From assembly GCA_006503535.1 (NCBI GenBank), contig QYRS01000003.1, forward strand, positions 4,650,001-4,714,000: a stretch of DNA of 64,000 nt. Direction: 5' to 3'. The translations under genes and the position numbers were made by a program. Under the pieces are notes generated by a model, which saw only the letters and a program-made list of their open reading frames with translations, was not told the origin of the DNA and did not search any database. Origin of the DNA: Arthrinium phaeospermum (lineage: Eukaryota > Ascomycota > Sordariomycetes > Amphisphaeriales > Apiosporaceae). Shown here in pieces: positions 42,751 through 54,685 of this stretch; the stretch's first letter is position 1; each line of letters begins with the position of its first letter.

Positions 42751-44318
42751 CTAGAGAAGGCCGAACCTATCCGGGAATCCAGTCCAGTCTTCATATTCAA
42801 TTGCCACTTTGTCCTCCAAGTGAGTACCCTTCCACAGTCCTCCCGCCTGAGCTTTATCGAAGGAAGTCGTCTTTGTGCATGTGATGAAGATGTGTTCCAA
42901 GTGAGGCACACGATGGAAGAGACCAGAGATGAACCGTTCAAAGAACCCATCCCTATCATCTTCGAAACAATACGAGCTCTGTAAAGAGATTCGGTTCAGT
43001 GAAGGGCAATGGCGAATATCTTCCCCAAGCTCATCAAGCTTCTAACTCTAACAAGAAAGTTAAAGTTAGCTGAGTATACGCTAAAAATGAAAGCAGTGCT
43101 AAAGGGAAGTTTAGGATCCAAAGTTACTCACATCTGTCCCGCTATCGACATGGGGACTGCCAGCTGCAAGGTCCTCCTGCTCGATCTCACAATCGACAAG
43201 GCAGAGGGACTTCAGACTACCACGACTTTTCAACTTGGGAAGTATTCCGGCGAAACAGCCGTAACCCTCATACAGGGAATAGGCGACTATCTGTAGAGCC
43301 TCTAAGTTCTCGATCAAGTAGATGGTGTCAAAGAGATCATCCACGGAGCTTGTACGAACTGCGTCGATATCAAGCTTCTTGAGAGACGGGCAGGCGGTGA
43401 CAAGATTGATGGCAAACTTGGTCCGCAATCTTGAACGTCCGAGTAAACTCAAGCCGCGAACACAGAGCGTCGCTAGACCCGGAAATTGTTGGAGAGCCAG
43501 AAGGTCGGCGAGTCCCTCAAGCTCACGCTCACCAGATTTGACCAGTCCTCCAATGTCAAGAATGAGGCATGTCAGGTTGGGGAAACGTATCGGCGTGGTG
43601 ACTGATCCATTCCAAGGCCCACCAAGAAGATAGACGAGTCGTGAGGGGAGTTCCTGGCAGTGATATTGGGCCGTGTTGACTGTTCTTCTCGTGCCCTTGA
43701 AGAGAATTGGATCATCTTGGTATTGCAGCTGCAGGTAGTTAGGGATGACTGAGATCGAAAGTTCCCTGTGTCCAGAATAGATTAGCAACATTCGTTTAGC
43801 TCGTTAAAATGAGTCACGTACTGGACGTGATTGAACCAGCCCTTAGACTGCCGTTGGATTGCTTGGATCGTGCGAGATAGGCTTCTGGGAGAATCGCTCA
43901 GCGCGATCACTCTGAAGTATTCGCCCATAACCATCTTGCGGAAGTACTTGCAGGTCAAGCAGAGCGATCGCCGGCTCTTGGTGTCCAAGTGCTTGAGGAT
44001 CAATAGTTCGACCTCTGTGCTCAGGACGACCCCGTTGCATGAGAGGCCCTGCGAACCTTGCTCGTCATTCGGGTCGGTGGGTTGCTCGAGAGAAGCTCCA
44101 GACTGTGCCGGATCCTCGGGTCTTGCCTCGCCATTCGGGTCGGTGGGTTGGTCGAGAGAAGCGCCAGACTGTGCCGGATCCTCGGGTATTGCCTCGCCAT
44201 CTGGGTCGGTGGGTTGGTCGAGAGAAGCGCCAGACTTTGCCGGATCCTCGGGTCTTGCCTTGACGCGCCGATCACTCTCGATCGGGCTGGCGGCGCGCTT
44301 GGGTTGGTGGGATGTCAT
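42751..44318 (-). CDS. F-box protein with LRR-like C-terminal part, three exons
   Basis: Exons 44318-43822, 43765-43132 and 42978-42751 (introns 56 and 153 bp, GTACGT and GTGAGT donors, CACAG and TACAG acceptors) encode 452 residues. The start follows a long leader; the first 25 residues are basic. Residues about 26-90 are three 22-residue repeats (PEDPAQSGASLDQPTDPNGE). Then the F-box LSTEVELLILKHLDTKSRRS...CKYFRKM, and alternating hydrophobic segments (FPNLTCLILDIGG; FPGLATLCVRGLSLLG; CPSLKKLDIDAV; SLKSLCLVDCEI) like leucine-rich repeats. Exon 3 (SSYCFEDDRDGFFERFISGL...) was found from the GTGAGT donor at 43131, the downstream TTTACAG and a 228-nt open frame; it reads VPHLEHIFIT, again LRR-like. 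F-box proteins bring substrates to SCF ubiquitin ligases. Confidence 0.75.
44065..44262 (-). repeat. Tandem repeat, three 66-bp units inside the F-box gene
   Basis: GGGTCGGTGGGTTG recurs at 44071, 44137 and 44203, exactly 66 bp apart, and flanking bases repeat with few changes. The unit is in frame, so copy number changes would lengthen or shorten the protein by 22 residues. Confidence 0.9.
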
Positions 44319-44983
44319 GATGTGTGTCAGTTGGTGGTTCGGCGTTGTTGATGGTGAATGGATGAAGTTCTGACGATGAAAAATGAAATGTTGGGTGTGG
44401 GAGCGCGCAAATGCAGATGTTGCAAAAGTTGGGTTGCTGCCTTGCTGCAATGATCCTCCACCATGGGAGGAGTGGAAAGATTGTAACCAGCAAAATCACA
44501 TTGGGTGGGACAATCAGGTAGCTGACTGCATCGCACCTTCCAGATAGACGTACATGTAAAGAATGAACAATCGATAAGAGATGATGGGAACCTGCTCTTT
44601 CCTCGCAACCAGCTAAACAGCGCTTCTAGTAGTGCAAGACCGTTTTCCCAGTCGTATCGACGTACAGGTTGCCAACAATGCCTTCTTACATGATGCTCTG
44701 TAATTAAAAACAAAGTTGCAGGTGAAGGCGATGTAGATAGGAGCAGTATCTATTTCTACGCAGTTTCAAAGTACACATGAAATCAAACTCAGTCACATGC
44801 AGTACTCGATTTCGCATGGCAAGATATCAATTGGTGACAGTATTCAATTCAAAGTTGCAGGAATCAACCAAATCTTCGATGTTAGTTAAATGCAAATGAG
44901 GTCGAGTACTCAAGCGTTTCCTGTCCTAGCTAAAGCTGCCACCAGAGTTATCAAGTGGGCACACAATGAATAACGTGGTCATG
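44319..44983. other. Intergenic, F-box promoter side
   Basis: Contains the upstream region of the F-box gene and the 3' flank of the DUF6604-like relic; no gene seen. Confidence 0.35.
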
Positions 44984-47009
44984 TCATATTGCCTGCCACA
45001 CGATCGTATCCCACGCCCCAATGGTGCCCAGTGGCAGTACCGGTCCATGATATTTCCAGGAGGTAGTACGTTGGTTGGCGAGCAGCACATCTCTGCGTCT
45101 CAGGAGCATAACCTCCATATCGGGCCACGTCCCGTCAGGTAACGGGTCGTAGGCTTGGAGGGCGTTGTCGGCGGACCTGTTCGCAATAGGGCTCCGGTCC
45201 ATTTGCGGGATGGCGTCTGCTTCGGGGGCGGGTGGGAGAACTGGTCGATAGGGTGCCTCTGGAGCTCCGCCATGGGTGTCGGACATAGGTCCGAATCGCC
45301 GACGATAGCTGCGCTCTTCTTTATCGATTCTTTGTAGCGGCGGATCTGTCTGTGGGTGATAGCCTTGCGATTAGAGGAGGTGTATGTCGCCACGGCGCCA
45401 TATTTGGCTTCGTACTCCTGCTTCATAGTGGCAGGTGAAGGGATCCCGACCGATTCCGCTCCAGGACGTCCGTGGCCAGCCACACTAGCTTTCTGAGAGC
45501 GTCTGGGTATTTCATGTTTGGGCGGAGTGGATTGGAAGCGTTGTCATTGCGAACCATCTTGAAACTGACACAGGCGTAGGCACCCCGACAAATGGAACGC
45601 TCAATGGCCTCGATGGTGGATTGAAAGCCCGGCACGCTCTTCTCGACGTTGGTCTGGGTGCGCAGCATTACGCCCGTAGCAAGCCAGGCGCCGATGGTGA
45701 TGACACGCGGACCAGGCTAAGTCTTGGCGACCTTGGCATGCAGGGGGGAGATGAGCGTGGGGCCATAGAGGCGGTCGGGTATGAGGCGACAGCATCGGTG
45801 CAGATGCATAAAGTGAAGCAGAAGGCAGCCGAGTTGTTGATGGGCGCGGTAGGAGTCGATCAGGTCCGGGCTCGGGCCGCCGGGCCGTCTCTCGTGTGGG
45901 TCCATGGCCTGGGGAGTGAGATATACCGGCCACCCCTCGTCGCCGGGGCCGATGGGTCCAACGCGGTCCTTGATGCCTTCTAGAAACCGAACGCGGGATC
46001 CAAACGTGGAGGCCCCGAATTTCTCTTTGGACAAGTCACTGTCGCGTCCAAGGAAGACCAGGATCTGATTGAGGTCCGGTCGGGCGAATTCGGCATCGTC
46101 GCCAGCTCCTGTGTGATCGAGAATCATGCTGCCAAATCTCGAATCGAACTGATACTGCAGCTCGTCCGCGATGGTCATGGCGAGCTGGATCATGAGACCA
46201 ATATCGGTACGACCCGACGGCAGCGGCAGGGGAGCCGGACAGCCTCGAGATGTCTGCAGTGCAGGCGCCGTTTCATCTTCTGCCAGCGAAGCAATGTAAT
46301 CCACCATGGTTTCAACGGGCAAAAACACCTTGGACCGGAAGTGGCGTTCGGCTTGCCGTCTCCTGATTTCTTTTTCCTCCACCTCCTCTTGCATCTTGTA
46401 GAAGATCCGTGTCTCGGCTGGAACGAGGACGTGCTCGTCGGAGAGCGTGTCCGCGGCGAAGTCCCGGCCTTCGTCCACGTCCAAGGCCTGGTACGGGTTG
46501 CTGAAGTTCGTGTTAGTGTACCTAGAGGGGATCGGAATTGAGCGGGATGAGGTCACCATACCTGGCAGTGTTGTCTGCATTCGTGCACTTATAAGCTCTG
46601 AGATTCTCCTGCCGAGTCTGTATGGCCTGTAGGTGGCACAGAATCTCCTCGAGTACCTTGGTGACAAAGTGCATGTGGCGAATGTCGCTGTCGGGATCCG
46701 ACACGCCCGACTCCTGATACCATTGTGTAGTTTTCGTCCGCAGCTTGATGGCCGACTTCAGGTCGCGAATTATGTAGCCGGGGACCACCACCTTATCGTC
46801 GTGACTCTTGGCGAGGAAAGAGCTCATTTCTTGTACTGCTCGCCCGTGTAGACATAAGATGTTGTCTTGGTGTCCCGCGGCCCCGAGACTCGGTCGTGGT
46901 CGATTGGCTCAAGGATGAATGACATCGATTGACTAGCAGGTACCAACCACTCAAGCACTGAGCAAGTCTTGATGCTGTATTCTCGACAGTCGTCTGGCGC
47001 CGGCACCAT
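44984..47009 (-). pseudogene. DUF6604-like gene, disrupted
   Basis: ATG 47009 opens MVPAPDDCREYSIKTCSVLEW, the N-terminal pattern of fungal DUF6604 proteins. At 46826 the frame breaks in AAGAAATG; one more A would join YTGEQYKK to MSSFLAKS. A 40-bp intron (46561-46522) then joins NADNTAR to YTNTNFSNPYQALDVDEG. The frame runs to TAG at 45719-45717, resumes in the same phase (MLRTQTNVEKSVPGFQ), shifts near 45450 (TMKQEYEAKYGAVATYT) and near 45290 (PDGTWPDMEVMLLRRRDVL) to a stop at 44984. The order (N-domain, acidic middle, TWPDMEVML near the end) follows the family layout. Function of DUF6604 is unknown. Confidence 0.55.
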
Positions 47010-47823
47010 ACTGGTTGTTCAGGCCGGAATGCGGCTGAGGTGAGTTGTCATGTGTAGGTAAGTCGTGCTGTATTGGCGTACTTGGTTGCGGATGCCTTGA
47101 TTAAAAATTGCCAAAAAAAGAGAGAAGATCAAGCAAGAAAACATATGTTTCTACTTGTTCAATTCAACATGAATGGGATGAAGGAATACAGAGCAAAGCA
47201 GTTCAGCCAAAAAATAAGTAAGCGACTGTATAAGGATGTGTGCCAATAGGTGCCCAACAGTTGGAATCAAATGGGGTCTGTTCACGATATCGGAAGCCCA
47301 CACAATGATTTCACGTAACAGTCACCCCCCCTTGCTTGAGCTGATAGCATTGTTCCCAACTGTCATGAGAATCAGCCAAACCACTTTGCCATGCAGTCGG
47401 ATAACCACGCTGCAGGAAACCGTCGACATACTTGGAAAGGTATTTGAGAGGGTCTAGGCTAAGAAAGGTGAATAAACAAATCGTTCATTGGACTAACGCT
47501 GGCATTTTGGGCATTTAATGGTGGTGGGATAAGCATAACCTGACCTCTGGTTATCCCATTGCCCCCTCCAAATGTCACTGGATATCTGGTCACTTGGATT
47601 GTACTTCTTCAGTTGGAAGTAAGATCCTCTGTATGGATCAGCTAATAGATCAAGAGAGAGGCGTCTCCTGGGTCCAACAGATTAAGTAGTCACCAGCGAA
47701 CACAGCGTAGACCTTTCTCCCGGGACATTCACGAGCTTCTAGCAAAAGTTTCTCCTCCAGGAAACCAGTATTATAGACAACCAAATATGATGTATAAACC
47801 TTTTACAGGCCTGCCAGGCACTC
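47010..47823. other. Intergenic, no gene seen
   Basis: Separates the island from the transporter; only short ORFs without motifs. Confidence 0.35.
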
Positions 47824-49353
47824 TTACTTGCTTATGTCGGGTGGCTTGTCGACGGAGTGACTCGCGCGCATCCTCGCCTCTCGCCACCCCTGTCCCCATC
47901 GCAGCATAACCAGCATGCCAAGACCTTGTGAAACCCCAACGACCAGGGCCAACACGGTAAACAACCAGGCCCAGCCCAACGCGTCGGTCAGCGGCTGGAG
48001 GACGGCCAGCCCAACCCCGCTCAAGCCGCTCCGTGTCAGCGATGCTGCAGCGGCCGCCGTGCTCGGGCGGTCCGGGTGCACGTCGATCAGCAGGGTGTTA
48101 AACGAGGAGAAGAGCAGCGACTTGACGAAACCCGCGACCCCCTGGAGCACCAGGATCACGGCCGGGTGGGCGCGGTACTGGACCGCCCAGCCGAGTCCCG
48201 CGATGCTCAGGTGCCTCACGCCGTACGCGATCCACATCTCGCGGATGCGGGCCTTTTCGATGGGGAAGCCGTCGACCCCGTGCCCGTCGGCCGGCAATCC
48301 GGCCTCACGAGCCGTGCGGCGGTACCGGGCCCGCATCCAAGGCCCTGCGACGAAACCGGCGATGATGATGGTAATTGCGCACGGGAGATAGGACAGTCCG
48401 ATGAAGAGCTCGCTCCAGCCGTAGTTCTGCTTGAAGATCTGAGGCCAGGCGGCATTGATGGTGTACCACTCGGCGTAGGTGCAGCTGCCGAGCCACAGGA
48501 TCAGGGCGGTATCCTTCCAGAGCATGATCCGGAGACTCGAGAGCGGGTTCGGGAATCGAGGCTTGGATTGGGTGTTGGGCTTCTCACTCGTGCTTGTGGC
48601 GGAGGCCTGGCCTTCAGTTGTGCTGTCTTTTGCTGACCATCGCGGCCCAAGCGTCATCCACCCGCGAGCCCCTTTCCGAGTCAGTCTCTTCCCTTGGCCG
48701 CCGTTGCCCACCACAGAGCGAGCAGTCTCGGGCAGAAACACTGTGATCGACACCAGGGTCACCGCCGAGAAGATGGCCATGGACGCAAATACCCAAGTCG
48801 CGTTCCCCGTCCGCCAGGCCACCAACCCTCCCACCACCGGACCAATGGCCATTCCCATATTCGAGATGCTGATCACCGGCCCCACCATCGAGCCCCTCTC
48901 GGCCGGGATGCACACGTCGCTGACCACGCCCCATATAGTCGTGGCGCACGCGCTCGACCCAAAGGCCTGCAGCGCCCGGAGCAGCAGCAGGGCGGCGTAG
49001 CTCCGACCGGCGACATCGTTGACGGCCAGCCCGATGCTGCCGGCGGTGTAGACCAACAAGTTGGCGAGGGTTACCAGGCGGCGCCCGTATTGGTCTGCGG
49101 TCGGGGCGAAGAAGATGGGCATGATGGCGGCCACTACTACGTAGAGCGTGATGGTCAGGTTGATGGCCTGGGCCGAGGCATGGTATTGCTCCTGGAGGAG
49201 TGGGAGCAGGGGTAGGTAGATGTTGGCGGTCAGCGGGGACGTCACGCTGGCCAGTCCGAGAAGAACCGTCAAGACCTTTCGGTGTCGAGGTGTGAGAATG
49301 GAATACGGTTCTACCGCTGGTGCAGGTGCAGGGGAGGTATTGGCCGACGTCAT
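47824..49353 (-). CDS. MFS drug:H+ antiporter, DHA1 (QDR-like)
   Basis: Intronless, 509 residues, twelve predicted membrane segments with a central hydrophilic loop of about 60 residues (Ser/Thr/Pro-rich). Helix 1 has SVTSPLTANIYLPLLPLL, as in QDR/DHA1 transporters; motif A appears as PTADQYGRRLVTL after helix 2, and the antiporter motif C as NMGMAIGPVVGGLVAW in helix 5. The start 49353 (MTSANTSPAPAPAVEP) gives a short cytosolic N terminus. It probably exports small molecules with proton exchange at the plasma membrane. It is 37 kb from the mycosporine genes, so a link to that pathway is not suggested. Confidence 0.85.
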   Translation of the reverse strand: MTSANTSPAPAPAVEPYSILTPRHRKVLTVLLGLASVTSPLTANIYLPLLPLLQEQYHASAQAINLTITLYVVVAAIMPIFFAPTADQYGRRLVTLANLLVYTAGSIGLAVNDVAGRSYAALLLLRALQAFGSSACATTIWGVVSDVCIPAERGSMVGPVISISNMGMAIGPVVGGLVAWRTGNATWVFASMAIFSAVTLVSITVFLPETARSVVGNGGQGKRLTRKGARGWMTLGPRWSAKDSTTEGQASATSTSEKPNTQSKPRFPNPLSSLRIMLWKDTALILWLGSCTYAEWYTINAAWPQIFKQNYGWSELFIGLSYLPCAITIIIAGFVAGPWMRARYRRTAREAGLPADGHGVDGFPIEKARIREMWIAYGVRHLSIAGLGWAVQYRAHPAVILVLQGVAGFVKSLLFSSFNTLLIDVHPDRPSTAAAAASLTRSGLSGVGLAVLQPLTDALGWAWLFTVLALVVGVSQGLGMLVMLRWGQGWREARMRASHSVDKPPDISK

Positions 49354-49765
49354 GATAGCAAAACTCTGCCGAGTAGCCTTATTGACATTAAGCCAAGTGT
49401 GGTGTATTTCTCTGTCCCGGCAGAGTCAAAACGGTTTAAAACTATTTGGAAAGAGACCGATCGAGTACTGACGGTCAAGCCCGCCGGCAGATGGACAAGT
49501 TCAGGGCAAACACAAGAGGCAATGCGGGGTTCTTTGGTTCCTTGGCATGCTGCATCCCCAACCAACAAATGCGTGCCGATCAATGTGATAGCCATGAGTG
49601 GCTGATTTGGCTGCGAGACTCTGAGGCACATGCATAAGACCGTGGAATTAAGACCTATTGCGGACTACGAATTTGGGAAACTTCCGCTCTATATCTGCAT
49701 GCTATTATGTTGACACCCACGTAGCTCTCCAACGCCGGCTCACGCTCTCAGTCTGAGCCACGAGA
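49354..49765. other. Intergenic
   Basis: About 410 bp; MFS promoter and NLR 3' flank. Nothing else seen. Confidence 0.35.
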
Positions 49766-52700
49766 TCACTGGAAAGGGTTGACGTCCACCACCTTGTTGA
49801 GACCTTTCTTGACAACCGCCACTTCCCCTTTCACAACAAACAATATATCGCCCAGCTTCGTGATGCTGATGAGAGGCTCGTGGTGCGTACGGAGCCAGTC
49901 GACCGGCGGGGCGAAATGAAACATCAGCTTCTCACCACCTCGACCTCTCATCCCGTTGGCCTTGATAGAGCATATCCACCCTTCTCTGTGGAGAAATACC
50001 AGACGGTCACGAAACGTTCCTACGACCAAGGTGATGGGCTCGGCGTGATTCCGACACTCGGGCAAAGCAGACACTGCCTCCGCCCCTATGGTGAAGCTAT
50101 TGGCTGGAAAGCACATTCGAGATCCCCCGGTATGTATCCCTTCTGCTGCAAACGAGATCATAAGCATAGTGTTGGTATTGGCAAAGGTGGTAGACGCCTT
50201 CTGGATCCTGGGGTTGGCAGGGTGTCCTTCCAGAAGAGACAAACCCCCTGGTACCGTCCAGTCTATCTCCAAATCTGCCCACTTGTGTAGCCGAACTTTC
50301 GTTGCCGTAAGGTACAGTAATGAAGAAGGGTCTTTCGGGTGTTGTGCCCATAGATGGGGTTCGCTGTCCGGATCTTCGCACCCGAGTAGCGCGGTCTCCC
50401 GTCCGTCAAGGGCAGAGCAGACGACTGCTTGGTCCTCGGAGCAGATCAGGATAAACGAGGAGTCTGGGCTGCACAAGAACTGCCTCACCCCTTTCAAAGA
50501 GACGTGATGCTTCCATAGAAGCTTCGCGACCCATTGCCCAGCTTCTCGGGCGACATCGTGCGCCATCATGAAGCCGTCGGTGTCCACACTGAACAGAGTC
50601 CGGCGCAGCTTGGTTTTCCCGCAGTGCAGGGCCTTGATGGACGAGACATGGGAGAATAGAGTCCCAAGAATAGTACCGTTCTTGGTCTCGTGGACTGCCA
50701 CAGTCGAGTCCTCCTTGCCAACGAAGAACACGTCGCCATCTGTGTCGGTAGCCAGCGCAGATATGCGAGAAACTTCGGCCTCTTGCCTTTCATACGCGCC
50801 GTCCTGGCTCCCACTTCCCAAGGACGGGGATCGCACGCTTTCATGGCCAACATCCCTGCGAAAGAGCGAGACGGGACTCCAGACGCTGCAGTTGCGAGTA
50901 CCGGCTCGGATGACCAGAAAGCGAGTATTGTCTGAAGCAAAAGCCAACGACGCCACGGCGCCATCGCTGGGACGTATGCGGTAGATCTTGTGCAGCGTTT
51001 CAAAGTCATACAGCTCAATGGCCCCGTCATTTCTCGCAGCAGCCAGTGTCCTCCCATCTGGTGAGGAAACGAGGGTGGAGAAGGTCACGGAAGACAGTCT
51101 CGCGACCACGTTGCCGGCCTCGGTGTCAAACAGCACCAGCTCGGCCGTGCCGTAATTCACCACCAGCAGAGACGTATCCGGCAACCGGCTGAAGGTCATG
51201 CAGTAAATTTGGATGATTTTCTCCTGTTCGACGTCGTCCGAGAGCCCCTTCTCGTGATCAAACACTTGATGCGACTCCGACTCGTAGTTGTACACCAAGA
51301 CACTCCGACACGTGTAGCCGACCGCAAGAAGACCCAGATCCGTGTTGAAAGTGGCGCACTGCGGAGCAATGCCATTGTACCAGTTCCTGTACGGGTCGTC
51401 GAGGTTGTCGGTCCAGCTGGTGGCCTCGAACGTGCGGCTGATCAGGTTCAAGGCGAGCAGGGTGTTGTTATGCAGGGCCACCAAAAGCAGCTGGTCGTCG
51501 TCCACAAAGTGCATGGCCAGGCAGTTGTACCTTGTATTGAGCTCCCACTGCTTCTCCCACGTCTCGGTGTTCCATATCCGAACGATGCGTTTCCCGAAGC
51601 TTGCTAGTAGCGGCCGCGAGGTAGCAAAGTGGACATGGGTGACGGGACCACCATGGGATATCGTCTTTTCTTCGAGACAAGTCTTATCGTTGAATATACA
51701 TATCCGTCCAAGAGATGTTCCAATGCAAAATGCATTATCGGACACGCCGATCGAGTGAAGTCTCTCGCGCCTCGCCGCGCCAGAGGCGCTGACTGTGGTC
51801 GGATCACTGGGTATGACGGCACACAAGTAGTCATCCCAACTCTTGTTTGACAGGCCGCGCACTTGAAGTGCTGCTGAAGTGCCCAAAGAGGCAAACTGGG
51901 TATATGGCGCTGACTCGGTGGGACAGAAGGGCGGCACGAGGTTTAAAATGGACTCCGGGTGGATCAAAAGCTGCCTGCTAAACTTGCCAACCAGTCGGAC
52001 AAGGTCCGTCGCCCATGCGTCGACAACAATGACCTCATCACCCAACAAGAGGTTGACGCGGGACTTCCGGCGCAGGAAGAGCTTGAGGACTTGGGCCATC
52101 TGCAACACGGTGTCCAGCTCACCCATGCTGGCCAGATGTTCGATCCAGTGCAGCACGTTCGTCTTGAGGAACAGAGCAAGCGACTCGAGCATGTCAGGGT
52201 CCGATGCAGAGCACTTGTTGACATGTTCATGCAGAGCCGTACACGCATACGAGGCGAAAGCGGATTGTTCATGAGCAGTAGCCACCATTTTGCGCTTTTT
52301 GGCCTTGAGCTCGGGACCATTCAAGTAGCCAAGGCAGGCCATACCCAGCGTCTTGTTCGCAACCTCTTCGTCGATTGTCAGGGCGTCAAACTCCGAGTTG
52401 ATGTCTCTGCGCATGAGGAAGCGGGTGGCACTAGAATGACGCATTTTGACACGTGAGCTCTCGTCCACGTAGACCAAGTCATAGCAATACTGGGATATGA
52501 TGGATTCGACGTCGCTGATATCGTCGTCGGTCTGGCTTTCGAGGACAAACTTCAATTCCGCCGTGGTCAGGGGCCGAACAGCGCATGTGACCCAAACAAG
52601 AATCTCCTGAGTCAGACCGTCCTTGTCTGGCATGGTTTGCAGGATTCGCGCGTAGAGCTGATCCATACCTGGCGGGGTTTCCTCGAGTGCTCTCAGGCGG

Positions 52701-54685
52701 GCTTGAGAGCCAGGAATGCCCCGTAGCCGTCGGAGCACAAGGACAACCCAGAGGAAGCACCCATTCGACTTCTCAAGGACAAGCTCTTTCAGCCTACTTC
52801 TCTCCCGTTTGGTTGCACCTTGAAGTTCGTGCTCTGTAGCGTCGAGATACCTGGCAATGTCTCCCTGAACATCGGGTATGTGGATGTCTCGAGGTGTGAC
52901 GGACGTTGGGGGAATGAGGTAATGTGTGAAAGGATGCCTGGATGTCGCGATGATTCTCACAAGGCCTTTTGACTTCTCCCTAACACGGAGCAGGAACTTT
53001 GCCAGCTCGGGCCCAGCGCGGCATTCGTCAATGGCATCCACCACCAGATACGTTGCTTGGTTCCCAAGCGAAGCTCGAAATATCCCTTCGTCCCAGAGCT
53101 TCCTATGCAGAGTCCTGTAATCGCCCGAGGCCGCACCTGGGTCCCTCCTGCAGATCTGGAGAATCCGTCGCCTCACATCCGGATGCTTGGACATCTGCCA
53201 TGTGATAGAGAGCAGGAAGCTCTCCATGGACGACCTAGCCTTGTCGCCGTGCCTGAAGAAGTAGTAGCAACATCGATTCTTGGCTAGCTCAAGCTCCTCC
53301 ACGATGTGGCCGGTCAGATAGGACTTGCCACATCCGGGTGGGCCTCGGACCCAGAAGATGCTAGACTGCGTAGCATCTTGCAACCACTTGCAGTAGTCGT
53401 CATCCACGCAGAGCCATTCGCAGGTTCCCGGGTGACGGTCAGCTCGAACGCGGTGCAGCTCATCTGCAGGGGGCTCCCATACGCCGAGAAACTCGCTGAT
53501 TTCGGTGTCGCTCTGGTAAATGCTGCTAACGGGCGACGCGGTGGCTTCCATGTCCACTTTGGGTCCGGCGCTATCTGGTAAACATGAGGATATGGCTTGC
53601 CATATGGCAATAAAGTTGTGTTCATCCGCGGACTCAAACTTGCACACGCTCCGGTGGTCCCCATATAACAGAGCAGACTGTTCATGGGCATAGTTGAGGA
53701 TCGCGTCCACCTTAGGGACGATCATGACATCTCTTAGCCCCCCCAGGCTGAGAGGCTCTGTTTCATAGAAGGAGTGAAGCATCAGATCTGTTGAGTGAGC
53801 TGGGAACAGCGTATTAATCGTCTGTACCGTATCCGAGTTGCGTCGTAAGTCTTCGAGGTATGGTTTCAGCCCCGAAGTCATGCGGAATATCCTGTCGAGT
53901 ATCGGTGCCAACTCAGATCCCGTGTGCGGGGTTGCAATAAATACTATAGCCTTGATCCTTCCTGAAATGTCCTTGTATACCGTCATCTGTTTGGCAAGTA
54001 TATAGGTCTGCTTCATGATCAGACCGCCCATACTGTGGCCAACGAGAATGATGGGACTCTGTTAGGCTGTCAGCGACGGATGGTATGAATCATTTCCACA
54101 TGCATAGATCTGTTCAACAAGCTGGCTTGTGTTTGCTCCTTGCTCAGGGTGACGTGATGGGATGAAGTGAATGAGAAAGGGGGCACATACGTTTGACTCG
54201 TTGACGACGGGATTGTTGAGCAGATTATTAAGCAACGACTTGGAGAAATCTTGAATGTTCAAGGTGCTGCTCTTTTTGAAGTTCGAATCGTACCCAAAGA
54301 TGTGAACGCTAGTTTGCCTGAAAGGTGGCTGTTTCGGAAGCAGGTCGCGTGGCCAAAGGACGCCATTCTTGGACCAGGTATGTTCAGAGCCTCCACCTAA
54401 GCCGTGTACGAACACGACATGTGCGGTGGCCAAGTCTCCGGACGATGGTTGGTGGACAGTGGTGAGGCCGAGAGGCCCCTTGGTGTTTACGTCACTGATG
54501 CCTGATGACTGAGACGAAGATTGCCGAAGAGTGAAGTGACGTGTAAAGCGGGATCGGTTTGGCAGGGTGGACTGTCTCGGCAAGGAGCCGGCTTCGGACT
54601 GTGACCATCCAGCGCTGGACGAGCGCGAGAGATGATCCTCCGAGCTGGACTGTGTCTGATAGGGCGGTCTTTGCGGGGAACCCAT
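49766..54685 (-). CDS. NLR-like STAND protein: alpha/beta-hydrolase, NACHT, WD40-type propeller
   Basis: Exons 54685-54191 and 54058-49766 around a 132-bp intron (GTATGT...AACAG) encode 1595 residues. Residues 1-85 are Ser/Gln-rich and disordered. The N-terminal effector is an alpha/beta-hydrolase of the PGAP1/lipase type: VVFVHGLGGGSEHTW, the nucleophile elbow LVGHSMGGL with Ser174 and FIATPHTGS; ADEHNFI offers the histidine (312). The intron lies just before the elbow, and splicing restores NESN-SPIILVGHSMGG. The NACHT ATPase follows: WVRGPPGCGKSYL (P-loop 404-411), Walker B TYLVVDAIDEC, then HPFTHYLIPP and the winged-helix region. From about 850 on the sequence has degenerate WD40-like blades (VRIWNTETWEKQW; IELYDFETLHKIY; VFFVGKEDSTVAVHE). 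Such proteins trigger cell death or immunity-like responses on ligand binding in fungi. The frame is intact. Confidence 0.85.

Noticed and set aside
22600..47000. Transposable element explanation for the island
   Set aside because: I found no reverse transcriptase, transposase, long terminal repeats or terminal inverted repeats; only short tandem repeats.
22600..47000. Classical RIP as the cause of decay
   Set aside because: Some stops fit C-to-T change, but the region is not strikingly AT-rich and the observed stops are of CGA-to-TGA and CAG-to-TAG type, not a clear CpA-to-TpA pattern. A dinucleotide index would be needed.
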